NCBI GenBank assembly: GCA_025738555.1
Contig: JAOVFP010000023.1
Location: 2,027,355-2,091,354 of the forward strand
Source of the DNA: Cyathus striatus
Lineage: Eukaryota > Basidiomycota > Agaricomycetes > Agaricales > Nidulariaceae
Length of the DNA: 64,000 nucleotides
Direction of reading: 5' to 3'
Notes under the pieces: generated by a model
What the model was told of the DNA's origin: nothing
The model's input: only the letters and a program-made list of their open reading frames with translations
Databases searched by the model: none
Made by a program: the position numbers and the translations under genes
Shown here: piece after piece, positions 1 through 11,307 of the stretch
Numbering within the stretch: the stretch's first letter is position 1
How the letters are laid out: the number at the start of each line of letters is the position of its first letter

Positions 1-1585
1 TCAGCTGCTTTTCTCTCTGTCAAAACTCGTTCACGAAGTTCTGCTACTCCAACAATAGGGTCAAATACTAGTTCAGGAGACGACCTTAGAGAGAGTGCTT
101 CTACCAACTCGAAAAGTGCACAAACTTCGGCTCCTCAGAATACACCACACCTCCCGCCCAATGCGCAGAATGCTATGTATGCATGTGAAATGCTTTGTCG
201 GGGTATTTATAGCCGGCATTCCATTAATTTTCTCGTTGTTGGTAAGTGTTCCATGTTTCTATTATCTCTATAGAACCCTTACCATATAATTTCTAGATGA
301 CCTTGTTGTACCATGGTGGTATGATCGCCAAAATGCTATTCAGACCAATGGACTAAACTTCGTGAGAGATACACCGCACTTTGTTGCATTACTCGTTCTA
401 CTCCAGCGATTCAATACGGAGGATTGGGGTGTTGAAGCTGATCTTGCGCCGCTTTCGATGTTTCTAAAGCGAAGTGCCGATCTGGAACCCGTGGTGGTTA
501 ATTTTGGCGGAGACCTTAAAGCCGAGGTTCAAAGGGGCAAAGATAACTATCTACATCTTCCTGGACTTATTTTAAAAGGCCGAGCAACCACTGTCATTGA
601 CGCAACCAGTAACTCGATAGATCCTTTGACGAAGACGTCGCTAAATGGGAAGAAGCTCATCGTTAAGGTGTACTGGCCTGAAATATGGCGGTTGGACGAG
701 CCATACATAATATCAGAGGCCCGGTTGAGACTAGAGAAATCGTTTTTGATAAATAATATACCACATCTTATTGCATCACGCGAGATACCTTCCTCTAGTA
801 CCGGCAATGTGATTCGGGAATTCGGACTTGGGCCCACTGCGCAAGATGGCAGCTCTCGCATCCTTCGAATCCTTCTATTCCCTCGTCTCCTTCCGATGGA
901 CAAGATGACGAATGAAGACAATATTATAGATGCTTGGGTCGGTTGCTTTGAATGTGAGTTTCATAAAGTTGTTTATGTATTTTACGGTACTAAGCTAGTA
1001 TTAGGCCACTATGCTCTTTGGAAAAATGGCATTGAACATGGCGATATTAGCGTGTGGAATCTTATGTGGGACGACACTAACATGTGTGGCGTTCTCAACG
1101 ATTGGGACCTAGCACACATACGAGGAAGCATCGGTCGTGGTCACGAGCGTACTGGCACTCTGCCTTTCATGGCTCGAGATCTCCTCAAAGTTCAGAAACG
1201 GCCGGTGAAGGGTGACAATAAGCCGATACAGCGTCTCTACCGTCACGAAGTGGAATCCTTCATATGGGTGTTCACATGGATGTGCGCCAAGGATGATATT
1301 CCGGACGAAATCAAGCAGTGGCGGGAGGGTGATAGCACCCAGATCAGGAATGCTAAGTATGGGTTTTTAAATCGGTTACCTGAGTTTGAGGTATCCAAGA
1401 AGTCATGGGATAAGTGTCAACTGCTGCTGTATTTACTGGCCAAGATTGGGTTTGATACGGGATTCCGTCGCGAACACAGGGTGCCTGATGACCAGGGCAT
1501 ACATGATGTTGTGTTGGCGATCATGAAGAGTGAAGTTGTCTCGGCGATGGACGGTGTCGATGATTTCATTTTGAAGTTAAAGTAG
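1..1585 (+). CDS. FunK1-type fungal protein kinase (5' partial)
   Basis: Fungal-type protein kinase of the FunK1 family, a basidiomycete-expanded group related to eukaryotic kinases and aminoglycoside kinases. Substrates are unknown. The reading frame is open from base 1, so the start lies outside the window. Exons 1-241, 297-953 and 1005-1585 are joined by introns of 55 and 51 bp and give 492 visible residues. Family hallmarks: the N-lobe stretch DDLVVPWWYDRQ, the splice-restored CHYALWKNG, the catalytic loop HGDISVWNLM (HGD in place of HRD), the metal-binding NDWDLA in place of DFG, and TGTLPFMARDLL after it. The second intron has no stop and a length divisible by three, so read-through would add 17 residues; the paralogue downstream supports splicing. 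The family call is firm; activity is not shown. Confidence 0.88.
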
Positions 1586-1769
1586 TTTATAGACTTTCTT
1601 GAAAGTCAAGTTTAATTATCAGATAATCTTTGCATAATTATATTTGAAATCAGACCCAAGGATGGGTTGAATTCATCCTGGACATTATGATTAGCACGCT
1701 CCCTGGCATGGAGGGCACAATGCGAGAACTAACGATTCGTCGTTCCCCGCTCCCTTCAACAGCACATAC

Positions 1770-2466
1770 CCCTATGGACAGAATGAATGAAGATAACAAT
1801 ATCAAGAAAGCATGGGTTGATTGCTTTCGATGTGAGTTTCATATTTAATGTATGCGTGGTTTACAGTACTGACCTAGTAAAAGGTCACTTCGCTCTTTGG
1901 AAGAATGGCATCGAGCATGGAGACATAAGTGTCTGGAATCTTATGTGGGATGCCGAGAACAATCGTGGTATTCTCAACGACTGGGACCTGGCTTATGTCC
2001 GTAATAGTAAAGGTCACAGTGGCTGCGAGCGTACGGGTACTTTACCTTTCATGGCTCGAGAACTCCTCACAGCTCAGAAGTGGCCTGTTCAGGGCGAGAA
2101 TGAGTCGATACAACGTCTCTATCATCATGAAGTGGAATCATTCATATGGGTCTTGTATGGATGTGCATCAAGGACGAGCATCTCGACGAAATCAAACAGT
2201 GGCGGACAGGTAACAGTACTCAGATTAAAAATGCTAAGGATAGCTTTTTGCTTTGGTTCCATACGTTCAAGGTATCCAATAAATCATGGGATACGTGTAG
2301 GCTCCTGCTTCATTTACTGCACAAGATTGATTATGAAGCACAATCATATGGCGAAGATATGGTGCCCGATGCTCAGTGCATACATGATGTTGTGTTGGCG
2401 ATCATGAAGAGTGAGGTTGCCTCGGTAGTCGGTGTCGATGATTTCATTTTAAAGGCCAAGAAGTAG
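1770..2466 (+). pseudogene. Truncated, frame-broken tandem copy of the FunK1 kinase
   Basis: Second copy of the C-lobe of the upstream kinase. It has the same motifs (CHFALWKNG, HGDISVWNLM, NDWDLA, TGTLPFMARELL) and the same intron site (1832-1883). The N-lobe is absent: similarity starts near 1770 with MDRMNEDNN. A one-base loss near 2151-2157 shifts the frame between FIWVL and WMCIKDEHLDEIKQW, after which the conserved tail runs to the stop at 2466. The 3' ends of the two copies are nearly identical (IHDVVLAIMKSEV). It is most simply a tandem duplicate that lost its 5' half. A short functional product is unlikely. Confidence 0.75.
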
Positions 2467-3771
2467 TTTACAGACTTTTTGAAAGTCAAACGGACAACTT
2501 TTGTACAATTGTATTCATGTTGAAAATTACAGACATTTGCGTCGACTGTAGATATCTCAACGCTCCTTCCAGTGACTAGCAACCGGAGAGCACAATTTGT
2601 CCGCTTGCAAGTTCTTTAGAGAGCGCCAGCATAGCGGAAAATGAATACATTATGCAATACGCCCTCCTGAAGATCTTAAGTCAGCAATCCATCCCAAAGC
2701 ATAGCAAGTAAACTTACCCATCGTAACTTCATCTCCCATACACTTCTTCCACTTCCGCTTCCCTTTCCCAACTCTCCACCAAGCACATAGCAAGCATCCT
2801 ATGAACACTCCGCGTCACCTATCTCCTTTTCAACCAAGCTTATAGTAATATAGACCCACGGGGCTTCCACTCACTTTTCGCATACGACACGTTCAGGTAA
2901 TCAACGTTAAAGAGCATTTTCGCGTCTATGTATTCCTACGGGAGAGCTCTCAGCAGTCTAATTGCCATGTAATCATATAACACCTCAAATCTACTAGAAT
3001 CTAATCAGCATCCTTTCCAATTCGAAAGTCTACGTGAACGTACCTCCAACCCTACCACCCCGATCCGCGCTGCTTCGTGATATGCACCACATGTTCTGTT
3101 CGCCCTCCGCTTGCTACTGAACACTCTAAGTATGTCCAGCGGAGGAGTTACGTGGGTGTGCCTTCCCTTCTCATCGGCAACGATGGATAACTGATGATTG
3201 CAAACCAACGACACTGACTCCTGGGTATCGATACTAGTGTGAAAGTTACACATCAGTCGCGAAGAGTATTGGTGGTGTATACCTAAGAGACACCAAGATG
3301 AGACCTGAGACACGATGCCAACTGGTAAAGCAAATCAATACCCTGCGTAACTCCAATCAGGAACAGCGACATACCTTCCGCGCTGGCTTCACGAATTCGC
3401 AAGGGGCCCCCGAGGGGTAATCGTATGACGACAAGCTTATGCCGATGATTCTAAATGCCCAGGAGCATCACGAAAGGCTGTGTTTGTGAACATCTGGTAA
3501 AATTAAGCCTTCATACACCGACCAGCAACGACCAGTCCAAGGCATGTCTGCATGTTCCATTAACAAAGATAGTGATAGCGCATAGCATAACAAAAGCGGA
3601 AAATACGATTCGTCACGTATCCTGTGTAGGTACGCATACACTCTATTATACCAATATACCACCTAGGAGTCATCAGCACCCCATCCTGACTAGAATTGAT
3701 ATGGATGAACATACAACACGCCTCACGGATCCCCGATACTTCTTTATTCCTATCCAACCCCCTCCCTTCAG

Positions 3772-3888
3772 GGTAAAGGTAAAGCCAATACTCTACATGG
3801 ACTTCGGATGCTTGCTCTTTCTCAAGGTCTGCAGATGTAGGAAACGTTGCGGTGGACTGTGATTCCTTGGTTAGGACGATCCAAGATA
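3772..3888 (+). repeat. Direct repeat, copy 1
   Basis: About 117 bp that recur in diverged form at 4081-4198. Both copies end in the same run, gattccttggttaggacga, and share ctttctcaaggtct. The order and spacing of the blocks are kept, so this is a true duplication. Origin unknown. Confidence 0.75.
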
Positions 3889-4080
3889 GGGGGCATAGCT
3901 GACATATATATACACTGGGTGTACCACCTAATCCTAGACGCCACGATTAGCACTCTCCTCGGCATTGAAAGAAAGTATATCAACTAATGTGAAAACTAAC
4001 GATTCATTTTCCTCCCCTCCCTTTAACTGCCTTCATTTTCCGTACCCCACCGCCCTGCAATAACTAGTCGTCAACACGAA

Positions 4081-4198
4081 CGTAAAGGTGCACCTGATAC
4101 TCTGCCACGGGCCTCGGATGTTTGCGCTTTCTCAAGGTCTACAAATGCAGAAAACGATGGCGTAGAGCGCGATTCCTTGGTTAGGACGATCCAAGGTG
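4081..4198 (+). repeat. Direct repeat, copy 2
   Basis: Partner of the repeat at 3772-3888, starting about 310 bp further on. It is preceded at 3941-4030 by sequence related to 1683-1760, so the duplicated unit may be larger and may also occur between the two kinase copies. Confidence 0.75.
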
Positions 4199-4887
4199 GG
4201 TGAGTGTAGTGGGTGCTTGAAGACTATCGGATTTGATAATGTGTAACGTACGATTCAGCGCTTTCGAAAATTTCTCCTGGTGGTAGGGGATCGTAAGTTG
4301 CATAAATGCCTATGATGGTGTCAGTGTACTGTATTATATGCAGGCTATTGCAGGGTAGCAGGTCAACAGTGCACGTACGTTTTTTGCTAGGGTCCCTGGA
4401 AATTTGCCAGTATTCCTACTGGCTGTAGTAACTGTCTGTTAACTTCGGGATGGTTGTAGCAGCGAGTTTGGTTGGAGCTGTGGTTGGGGTCTATTACACT
4501 GCAAAGTAGTTCATCGAAACGAAGCCCGAAGGCACCTGAGTAAGTTTAGACAACCGTAGCTAGCTTCGTAACGAATATTCCTCAAAGGCCACAATGGTAG
4601 ATCAAAAGCAGTTCCATTCATGTACCTGTAAGTATACAATGTACATCTTTATGAAAATCATCAGCACATCCCCTCCTCTTTACAACAAGCCTACTTACAC
4701 TACAAGAGCTTCTTGGCTGGAGAGAGGGTTGGGTGTTGCGGGGTTGGGCGCTTTGGTTGGTATGTATGGGTTTGATTTTTAGCTGGACTATGAGGTGCAG
4801 AGAGTCAGACACGTAATCTATATATTCCCACGGCCCTCTACACCCTTCTCACTGCCTCCACATTCTATCCACCTTACTACACCTACC

Positions 4888-7800
4888 ATGTCCGACGAGT
4901 GAGTTCCATCCCTCTTTCTTTCTCTACCAATGCTAACCACAATATCAGATCTCCTAGAGTGGCATCCCCTCCCGCAATGGAACCTACCAAGCGCCGCCCG
5001 CGCCTCGATCTGGGCGGCGGCGAAAAAAAGCGGGGAAGGTCCATGTTCGGTGTGTTGCTTGGCACCCTGAATAAGGCGAAGAGCGAGGATAAGGAAAGGA
5101 ATGCCAGTGAAGCTGTATGTTATTCCTTTTACCTTGCTCCCCTCACTCTCTCCATTCATTCCCTACGTTACTTTATTTCCCTTTCTTTCATATGGCCAAA
5201 CGGGACACTAACACGCACACAGGCCAAAAAACGCCACCTCATCGAACAACGTCTCCAAGCCAAGCTGCGGAAAGAAAATGAAACTGTCCGCCGTGCGGAA
5301 GAGGCCAAGAAGGACAAGCTCGTTGCTGTACGGAAAGAGGAGGAGTTGTGCTTGAAGGATAGTGTAGTGAGTTGCTTTTTCTGTGCCTTGCCCTTGCGCT
5401 TTCTTTCTTCGTTTCTACTTTGCTTCTTTGCTTTTGCACTTCGTTGCTTCTTTCTTTACTTTTCGTTTTTGGGTTTCGTTTCGTTTCGTTTTGAGTTCTA
5501 CCTCGCGTTCCCTTGGCACACGAACTATCCTTCTCTCCTTGCACGGCAATCCAGGAACTCGGACCTTACGCAGAACCCAGCAAATCCAGGCCTATTCGCG
5601 GGAGCGCAAAGATGACTCAGTTACCTTCTCCAGGACGATCAACAGTGATGCAAGTCCACAGGACGCCTTCCACCTACTTCCCCCCCGTCCGGGTGTGGGT
5701 GCGGATGCGGAGGGGTCTGTGGACTATACTATTCGACCCAGTTCCTCCTCGACCCTGAGTTCAACTTCTTTTTTACACTTTCAACGTTATTTCTTCACGT
5801 TATCTCGGTGTTCTTTTTCTTTCTTTCATCTGATCGTCCATCTGGCTTCTTGTGATTGATGCTTTTCACCTGCGGCCTTATCGACGCTCGGCACTCGTTA
5901 TTGATTTCGGGCGGGTTCGTGGGGTGTTAATCTCCACTGCAGTCGGTTCGGGAGCGCAGTTTCTCATTTGGTTTTTTTGGTTTTATTGTTTTTCGATTAT
6001 GGTTTTCGGTTTCGGTTTCGATTTTCGGGTTGGTACTCTTGGGTCTTGGGCCTGCTTTGCTCTTTTCGAGTTTTTCATGTGGCTTGACTTCTATCGGAGC
6101 GGAGGAGGCATTGTGTGCCCTTCCCCCGGTATTCTCGCTGCAATGTATTCGCGGTATTGAGGGGTGATCGGGCCCGAGGGTCTCTATGTCATTCACCTAC
6201 GGCTCATGGCATGGGAGATGAGATGCACAGAGATTTCAACACGAAGGAAAGGTCCGTTGTTCATATTGGAATTGGATAACGTACCGTGGACCTCTCCCTT
6301 TGTCCATCCCATATTTCATTTCGCCCTCGTTCCCGTTCCCGTTCCCGTTTCCGATTGCGGTCTTTAGGTGTGGTTGTATGTGGGTCTGGTCGACCCTGAC
6401 CTCGAGGACGAGGTTTTCTTTCTTCCTCGAGGTGTTCTTTTTTGTAAATCAGATTGTCCTGCGATGAGGGCACCCTTCTATGCTTCTCCGAGGGCGGTTT
6501 GGTTGTACCACCTTCGGTTAAGACTTGTTCAAATGTTATTTCATTTCATTTCGTTTCGTTATGTTTTTTCTTCATCAGACCTCACTCGCGAAGAGAGAAG
6601 TGGGAGCGCTTCTCCGAGCCAGCTTTTATTCTATACCCTTTCCTATTCGTATGTTTTACATACGACCTTGGGAGGAGGATAGGAATCTGGTTTCTTCATC
6701 ATCATCAGATGGGAGAAGTGCTTCGCTTCTCCGAAGCTCGGCTTTCCTTTTCTTTTCTGTTCTTCTCTCTTTCGTCGTGTTGCTCTTTTGGTACATACCC
6801 TTCTACCTCCTTGGGCCTTGGCCTTGGCGTGTGCGGGTGTACACTATCGACTCGGGAGAGGGAGGGGCTTGGACACTTTGAGGTGACGAGAGTGGAGGTA
6901 GAAGCGTAGAAGCTGTTTTGCGGCGCGTTATCTCCTTGATTTTTTTTTGATTTTTTTTTCTCATCGGAGGGGATTACGTGTTTTTTTCATTGGTTTGCTT
7001 CGCTATGTTGAGTGATAGATGAGGTAGCGGAAGCTTTTCTGGGAAAGCTGATTTGTTGAGTTTGCGCTTTATCTCGTTAATTTATCTCACTGGGAGAGAA
7101 TTGCGAGTTTCTTATTTGCACTTCGCTATCGTCCTCGTGCGGGGTGATATGACGGTGCGGGGTAGCGGAAGTCTCGGGGAAGTGATGTTACACTTGGAAG
7201 TGTTGCGCTTTAACTCCTTAATTCTCTCATCTGCAGGGGGAGATTTGTTTTTTGCGTTTTTCTTCTTTTCTTTCTGCTTCGCTGTACCAGAATTCGTGCA
7301 GATGACAATGCGGGGTAATGGAAGACTTCTCGAAAAAGTGATATTGATATTGCACTCGGAAGTATTCGCGCTTTAACTCCTTGATTTTGTAATCTGCGAT
7401 TTCTGGAAAGGGAGATTTGGTTTTTGCGTTTTCATTGCGTTTTTCTTCTTTGCTTCGTTATCGTCTTCGTGTAGGGCTTGATATATGACGACAACGAGGA
7501 CGATACAGGGCAAGGAAGAGTCTTCCCCGGAGACAGTTCTGCGCTTTATCTCCTTAATTCTCTCAGATGTGCTTCGCGGAGGGAGATTTGGGTTTTTCTT
7601 CTCTTTGTCTGCTTCGCTGTGTTCGTGATTCGTGCAGGGTCGTACAGGGTCGTGCTCGTCCTCGCATTCTGTGATCATGGTTGGTTTGTGGGCGCTATGA
7701 AGATCTGTGTGTCCTGTCCTGGTTGCCAAGGCGCGAGTTTGCATACCAGCTTTCACTTTCTTTTCGTGCGTTCGTTGGTTTTCGTTCCTGTTTCTCCCAT

Positions 7801-10800
7801 GTTTCTCTTCTTTCCCGTATCTAGCGGGATACGGACCTTCGGTATGCATCAGTGGAGTGGTATCATCCCCCTCCCTAATAGCCACATATGGCATCTATGC
7901 ATGCGAGCTTTCATTTCAAAACATATTTTTATGTTTTTTTCTACTCTCTTTTATGCTTTCTCTTTCAATGTACTGGCTATAATTACCCCTCTCTTTCCAC
8001 GTTCCCTTTGTTTTTCTCCCGCTCTCCGCACTAGCCTTTTCGCGGCACCTTTTCCTACCACACGACCCGAAACGCGCGCGCGAGATCATTCGACCCTCGT
8101 CAGCTGAGGTGGCTTTAGTGCTGAAGTGGCAAACTGCTCGATCATGTTCTTGTGGTTGACTGGAGATGATATGCTTGACGTGCTGTAGTCGACAGAAGTG
8201 GCAGAGATTAGCACGCGGTGCGGCGTGTAATTGGATTGTTGCTGTTGGCGTAACATTCCGCCTGTCTGGCGGGTATATGTATTGTGCCCGGCTGGGGGTT
8301 ATATATGGAGGGTCGTTGTGATGTTGTTCTTGTTCTTGTTCTTGTTCTTTCCTTCTCTTATCTTTCGATGCTACTTCACTTTCAATCTGCTTCACTTGCT
8401 TTCTATCCGCTATCCAACGCAGTGCTAACGACCATCCCAGTACAAACTACGCAACACGCACTTTCCCTTCCTCGCTCACTTCCTTCTTACCTCCGACATT
8501 ATCCCGACCGTAGACGATTCCGACTCGACGACGTTAAGTTCTGACTCGGATAATCGGGACAAGGAGATGCAGGATGCCAATGCGAACGATGACGCGGACA
8601 AGGATAAAGATATGGATGCTGAGGAGAAGGAGAAGGAAAAGGAGAAGGAAAGCGGGAAGAAGAATGTGACGGTGGTGCTGAAGAATCCACCGAGGATGCA
8701 CCCGCCGCCTTTGTATTATCTCCCGGCCAAGTTGCTTCCGTCCCAGGAGAAGTTTTTGGAAAGGAGGAAGAAGGAGGTGAGTATTTCTCTCTTGTTATTT
8801 TTTGGTGGATTCCGGGACTACGGCGAGTTTTTACTTCATTTATTCGATTTTCGCGATTTCTTCCCCTTTTCATTTCAATTTTGTTTATGTGTTTTGGATT
8901 TTCGCGATTTCTTCCCTGTTTCGCTTCAATTTGCTTTTTTTTTTCTCGCTCTCGGTTATTCTTCTGGTGCTCGTCTTCATTTGGCCGGCATAGCAAACTT
9001 TCGTTCAATTCTCCATTCTTTGGTGTTATGAATCTTGTTTCCAGGGACATGGTGCATATGTACCTGCGAAACTTGCCCTCGGCGATCTATCGTCGTGCTT
9101 TCTTATGCACCGATGTGATCCTCGTGAGTGCCTTCTTTCGACACGCGTTCGCGTATTTCTTCCATTTAGGTATGAATTGGTTAATTTGTTACGTGCGTTG
9201 ATTTCTATCCGACACGAGTTCCTCTAACGGGGATCTCTTCTCGTTGCGATCCTGTGCCGGGTGGAGACCACGTACGCGGTTGGAGGTCTCAGGCATTTTT
9301 CAATTTTTTTCTACAGGGAGGACGGGCGTACCGCGTATATTGTATACTTATGTGCATATGGGCGCGTTCCTCTTACTCTTTCCTTACTCCTCCGCTACAG
9401 GCAACGTTTGTCGTGTTGGCGTCGGTACCGGTGACCCCTGTCCCTAATTGCCATGGGCGCATATTCAGTGTGCTCTAATTATACCGCGACATGGGATGCG
9501 TTGTCCGCTTTCCTATTTATTTTGGTTTCGGGCGGTATTCCGATGTGTTTCGAGAGCTCTTGGTGCGGGAGTTGTGGACCATTCAGCAGACGATCTTTTG
9601 GTCTTGCGCGTGCTTGGGAGCCTTGGGTGCATGTGTACCCTGAACACGACGCAGAGCCAATGCAACATAACGCGATTGCGGTCCCTGGACCCGGTTATGC
9701 GGTGCCTGAAACGCGGACGATCATGTCTTCCGTTGGGTGCTCAGCCGCTTTTCCCCCCACCATCTTACGCCCCTATGCGTGTTGTGACCACTGCGGTGCC
9801 ACTTTGCGTGGGGGGGATTGTGGTTATTCTTTGCTTTTCTTCGACATTCGATGGTCAACTTTCCCGCGTACCGCACCCGGTCTCTAGTCTGGACTGTTAT
9901 TCAGTCTGGATTTGATGATCTACGACGATACCTCCGTCCCTCCCTCCCCACTTTTCCCACCTTGATTGTGTGTTTGTTAAAATTGAATGCCTCCGTGGTG
10001 GGTGGTCTAGACCTTAGCTGGTTGATGATGATGGCGGAGAGATAAGATTCAATTTAAACGTGCCTTTTTAGATGATGGTCTAGGCCCTCCCTGATCTCTG
10101 CGAGTGTGTTCTGTTTTCATTATGGGGCCATGGTGTTGGTTTGGGAGCTGGGAGCGGGAGCAGGTGGAGGTGGGGATGCTGGGATGGATGTGGGCGGTGA
10201 TGCTTGCTGCTCACTGCTCGATCGGGGGATTGCAAGTCCTCTTTGAAGACATACGCCTTCCTCAATGCATACCGGCCATTCATGAAACCCTGCTACCGTT
10301 TGCGGTACTGTTTGTGCGCGCGAGTGCCCTGTGGTACTAAACCCATCATGCACCCAAGTTCCCCTTCTTTTCATTAACATTGCCCATTTGTGGTGTTTCA
10401 CGATCTCACATCTTCTGACCACTTTTGTGATAATGATGCGATCTCGCTGCTTTTATAACTTGTTTCCTTTCGCTTGTGAACCTTGTTTCTTTGGTTGGGT
10501 GCGGTATGTATTACGTGTTGCGTGTTGTGGTCGGGATGTGTTGGGAGTTGGAGGTTGTGGTCGTTGTTCTGGGTGACAAGGCAGACCGGTTATGTGGGAT
10601 GTGGTCGGTGACGCCGGTATGGCCCATGTCCATGGGATCGCCGGTGATTGCGTCGTGCGTTTCACGCGCGGTCGCGTTGTATTCCCGCGATTCTGGTGCC
10701 CCCTTCCCTTGCACATTGTATGCACATGAACACGAGACGCGCTACGCGTCTGGATGGGCGCTCGGTGACTCACTATTGACTGATCAGATCGATCACAGTC

Positions 10801-11307
10801 ATATCATTACGGCCAACTCATACATCTCTCACCTATCGCTCTTGCAGTCTATTCTATTCTTTGTTGTATTTCTTTCTCCGCCGTGGTCCAGATTCCCTTC
10901 GTTCTTGCATCTTGCATCGCTATCAGGTTCCTAAACTAACGTGATTGTCTATCCAGGTCCAAGAAGCCATCGAGAAGGAATGGAGCCAGTTCGTGCTGGA
11001 GCGCGCGGAGGGCATGCAGGAGATTCAGGCGCTTAGGCAGAAGGTTGCGGATGTGGAGGCGAAGGATCGGGAGAAGGCGGAGGCGGACGAGGAGATGGAT
11101 GTTGATGAGAATAGAGAGAGGGAGAAAGAGAGCAAGAACATTAAGCGTTCGAAGCCAGAGGAGAAGGAAGCACTGACGAATGATGTAACTGCAGCGCCCG
11201 AGAAGGAGGAGAAGAAAGATAGGGAGGGTGACAAGGAGAAGGAAAAGGAAAGAGAGAAGGATAATGACGCGATGCATCCGGATGATGAGGATGCTGTGGA
11301 GTATTAG
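4888..11307 (+). CDS. Pinin/SDK/MemA domain protein
   Basis: Homologue of pinin, a nuclear splicing-associated protein that in animals binds SR proteins and the exon-junction ASAP/PSAP complexes. Exons 4888-4898, 4949-5114, 5223-5366, 8441-8776 and 10957-11307 give 335 residues with no frame conflict. The pinin core is plain: GRSMFGVLLGTLNKAK, then ERNASEAAKKRHLIEQRLQA, EEAKKDKLVAVRKEEE and, across the first giant intron, DSV joined to YKLRNTHFPFLAHFLLTSD. Exon 4 carries an acidic KEKE/DKDKD tract and PPRMHPPPLYYLPAKLLPSQ. Exon 5 resumes after ERRKKE with VQEAIEKEWSQFV. The tail is charged coiled coil ending DEDAVEY. Introns are 50 and 108 bp, then 3,074 and 2,180 bp, which is very unusual for a fungus. 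Both large introns have GTGAGT donors and pyrimidine-rich acceptors. Confidence 0.9.
5367..8440 (+). other. Giant intron 3 of the pinin gene (3,074 bp)
   Basis: It starts GTGAGTTGC after codon Val (GTA) and ends atcccag before TAC AAA CTA. The pinin core continues without a missing residue, so the boundaries are well supported. The sense strand is strongly pyrimidine-rich, full of ttcgttt, ctttt and ttcttc runs. The long ORFs on the opposite strand here are low-complexity by-products of that skew. It contains a degenerate tandem array (next entry). No nested gene, snoRNA or transposon end was recognised. Confidence 0.85.
6923..7690 (+). repeat. Degenerate ~140-170 bp tandem repeat inside the pinin intron
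   Basis: Five copies of a core like gcgctttatctccttaattc begin at 6923, 7064, 7205, 7368 and 7541 (spacings 141, 141, 163 and 173 bp). Each is followed by a T-rich tract, a gggagattt block in most copies, and a ttgcttcgct block. A tagcggaag/taatggaag block sits between several of the copies. Related gcttctccgag blocks at about 6478, 6606 and 6726 suggest that the array began further upstream. Confidence 0.8.
8777..10956 (+). other. Giant intron 4 of the pinin gene (2,180 bp)
   Basis: GTGAGTATT donor after ERRKKE; acceptor ctatccag before GTC CAA GAA GCC. It holds a 51-bp tandem duplication (gattttcgcgatttcttccc at 8846 and 8897) and otherwise T-rich unique sequence. No protein-coding exon of pinin is missing between its borders. 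ORFs inside show no motif. Confidence 0.85.

Larger units (their letters stand above)
2467..4887. other. Gene-free spacer with short dispersed repeats
   Basis: I see no conserved reading frame. The stretch holds a pair of direct repeats (listed separately) and a segment at about 3941-4030 that resembles 1683-1760 in the kinase region. Short ORFs on both strands have no recognisable motif. Confidence 0.5.

Noticed and set aside
4450..4545. Small hydrophobic frame (MVVAASLVGAVVGVYYTAK) resembling a mitochondrial membrane subunit
   Set aside because: It stops at TAG after 19 codons, although FIETKPEGT follows in frame. No family could be named and no splice removes the stop.
7373..7894. 173-codon minus-strand ORF inside the pinin intron
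   Set aside because: Low-complexity Lys/Glu/His composition is the complement of a pyrimidine-rich tract. No motif and no splice context.
8499..9050. 183-codon minus-strand ORF opposite pinin exon 4
   Set aside because: It is the shadow of the KEKE/DKDKD coding tract and adjoining T-rich intron, not a gene.
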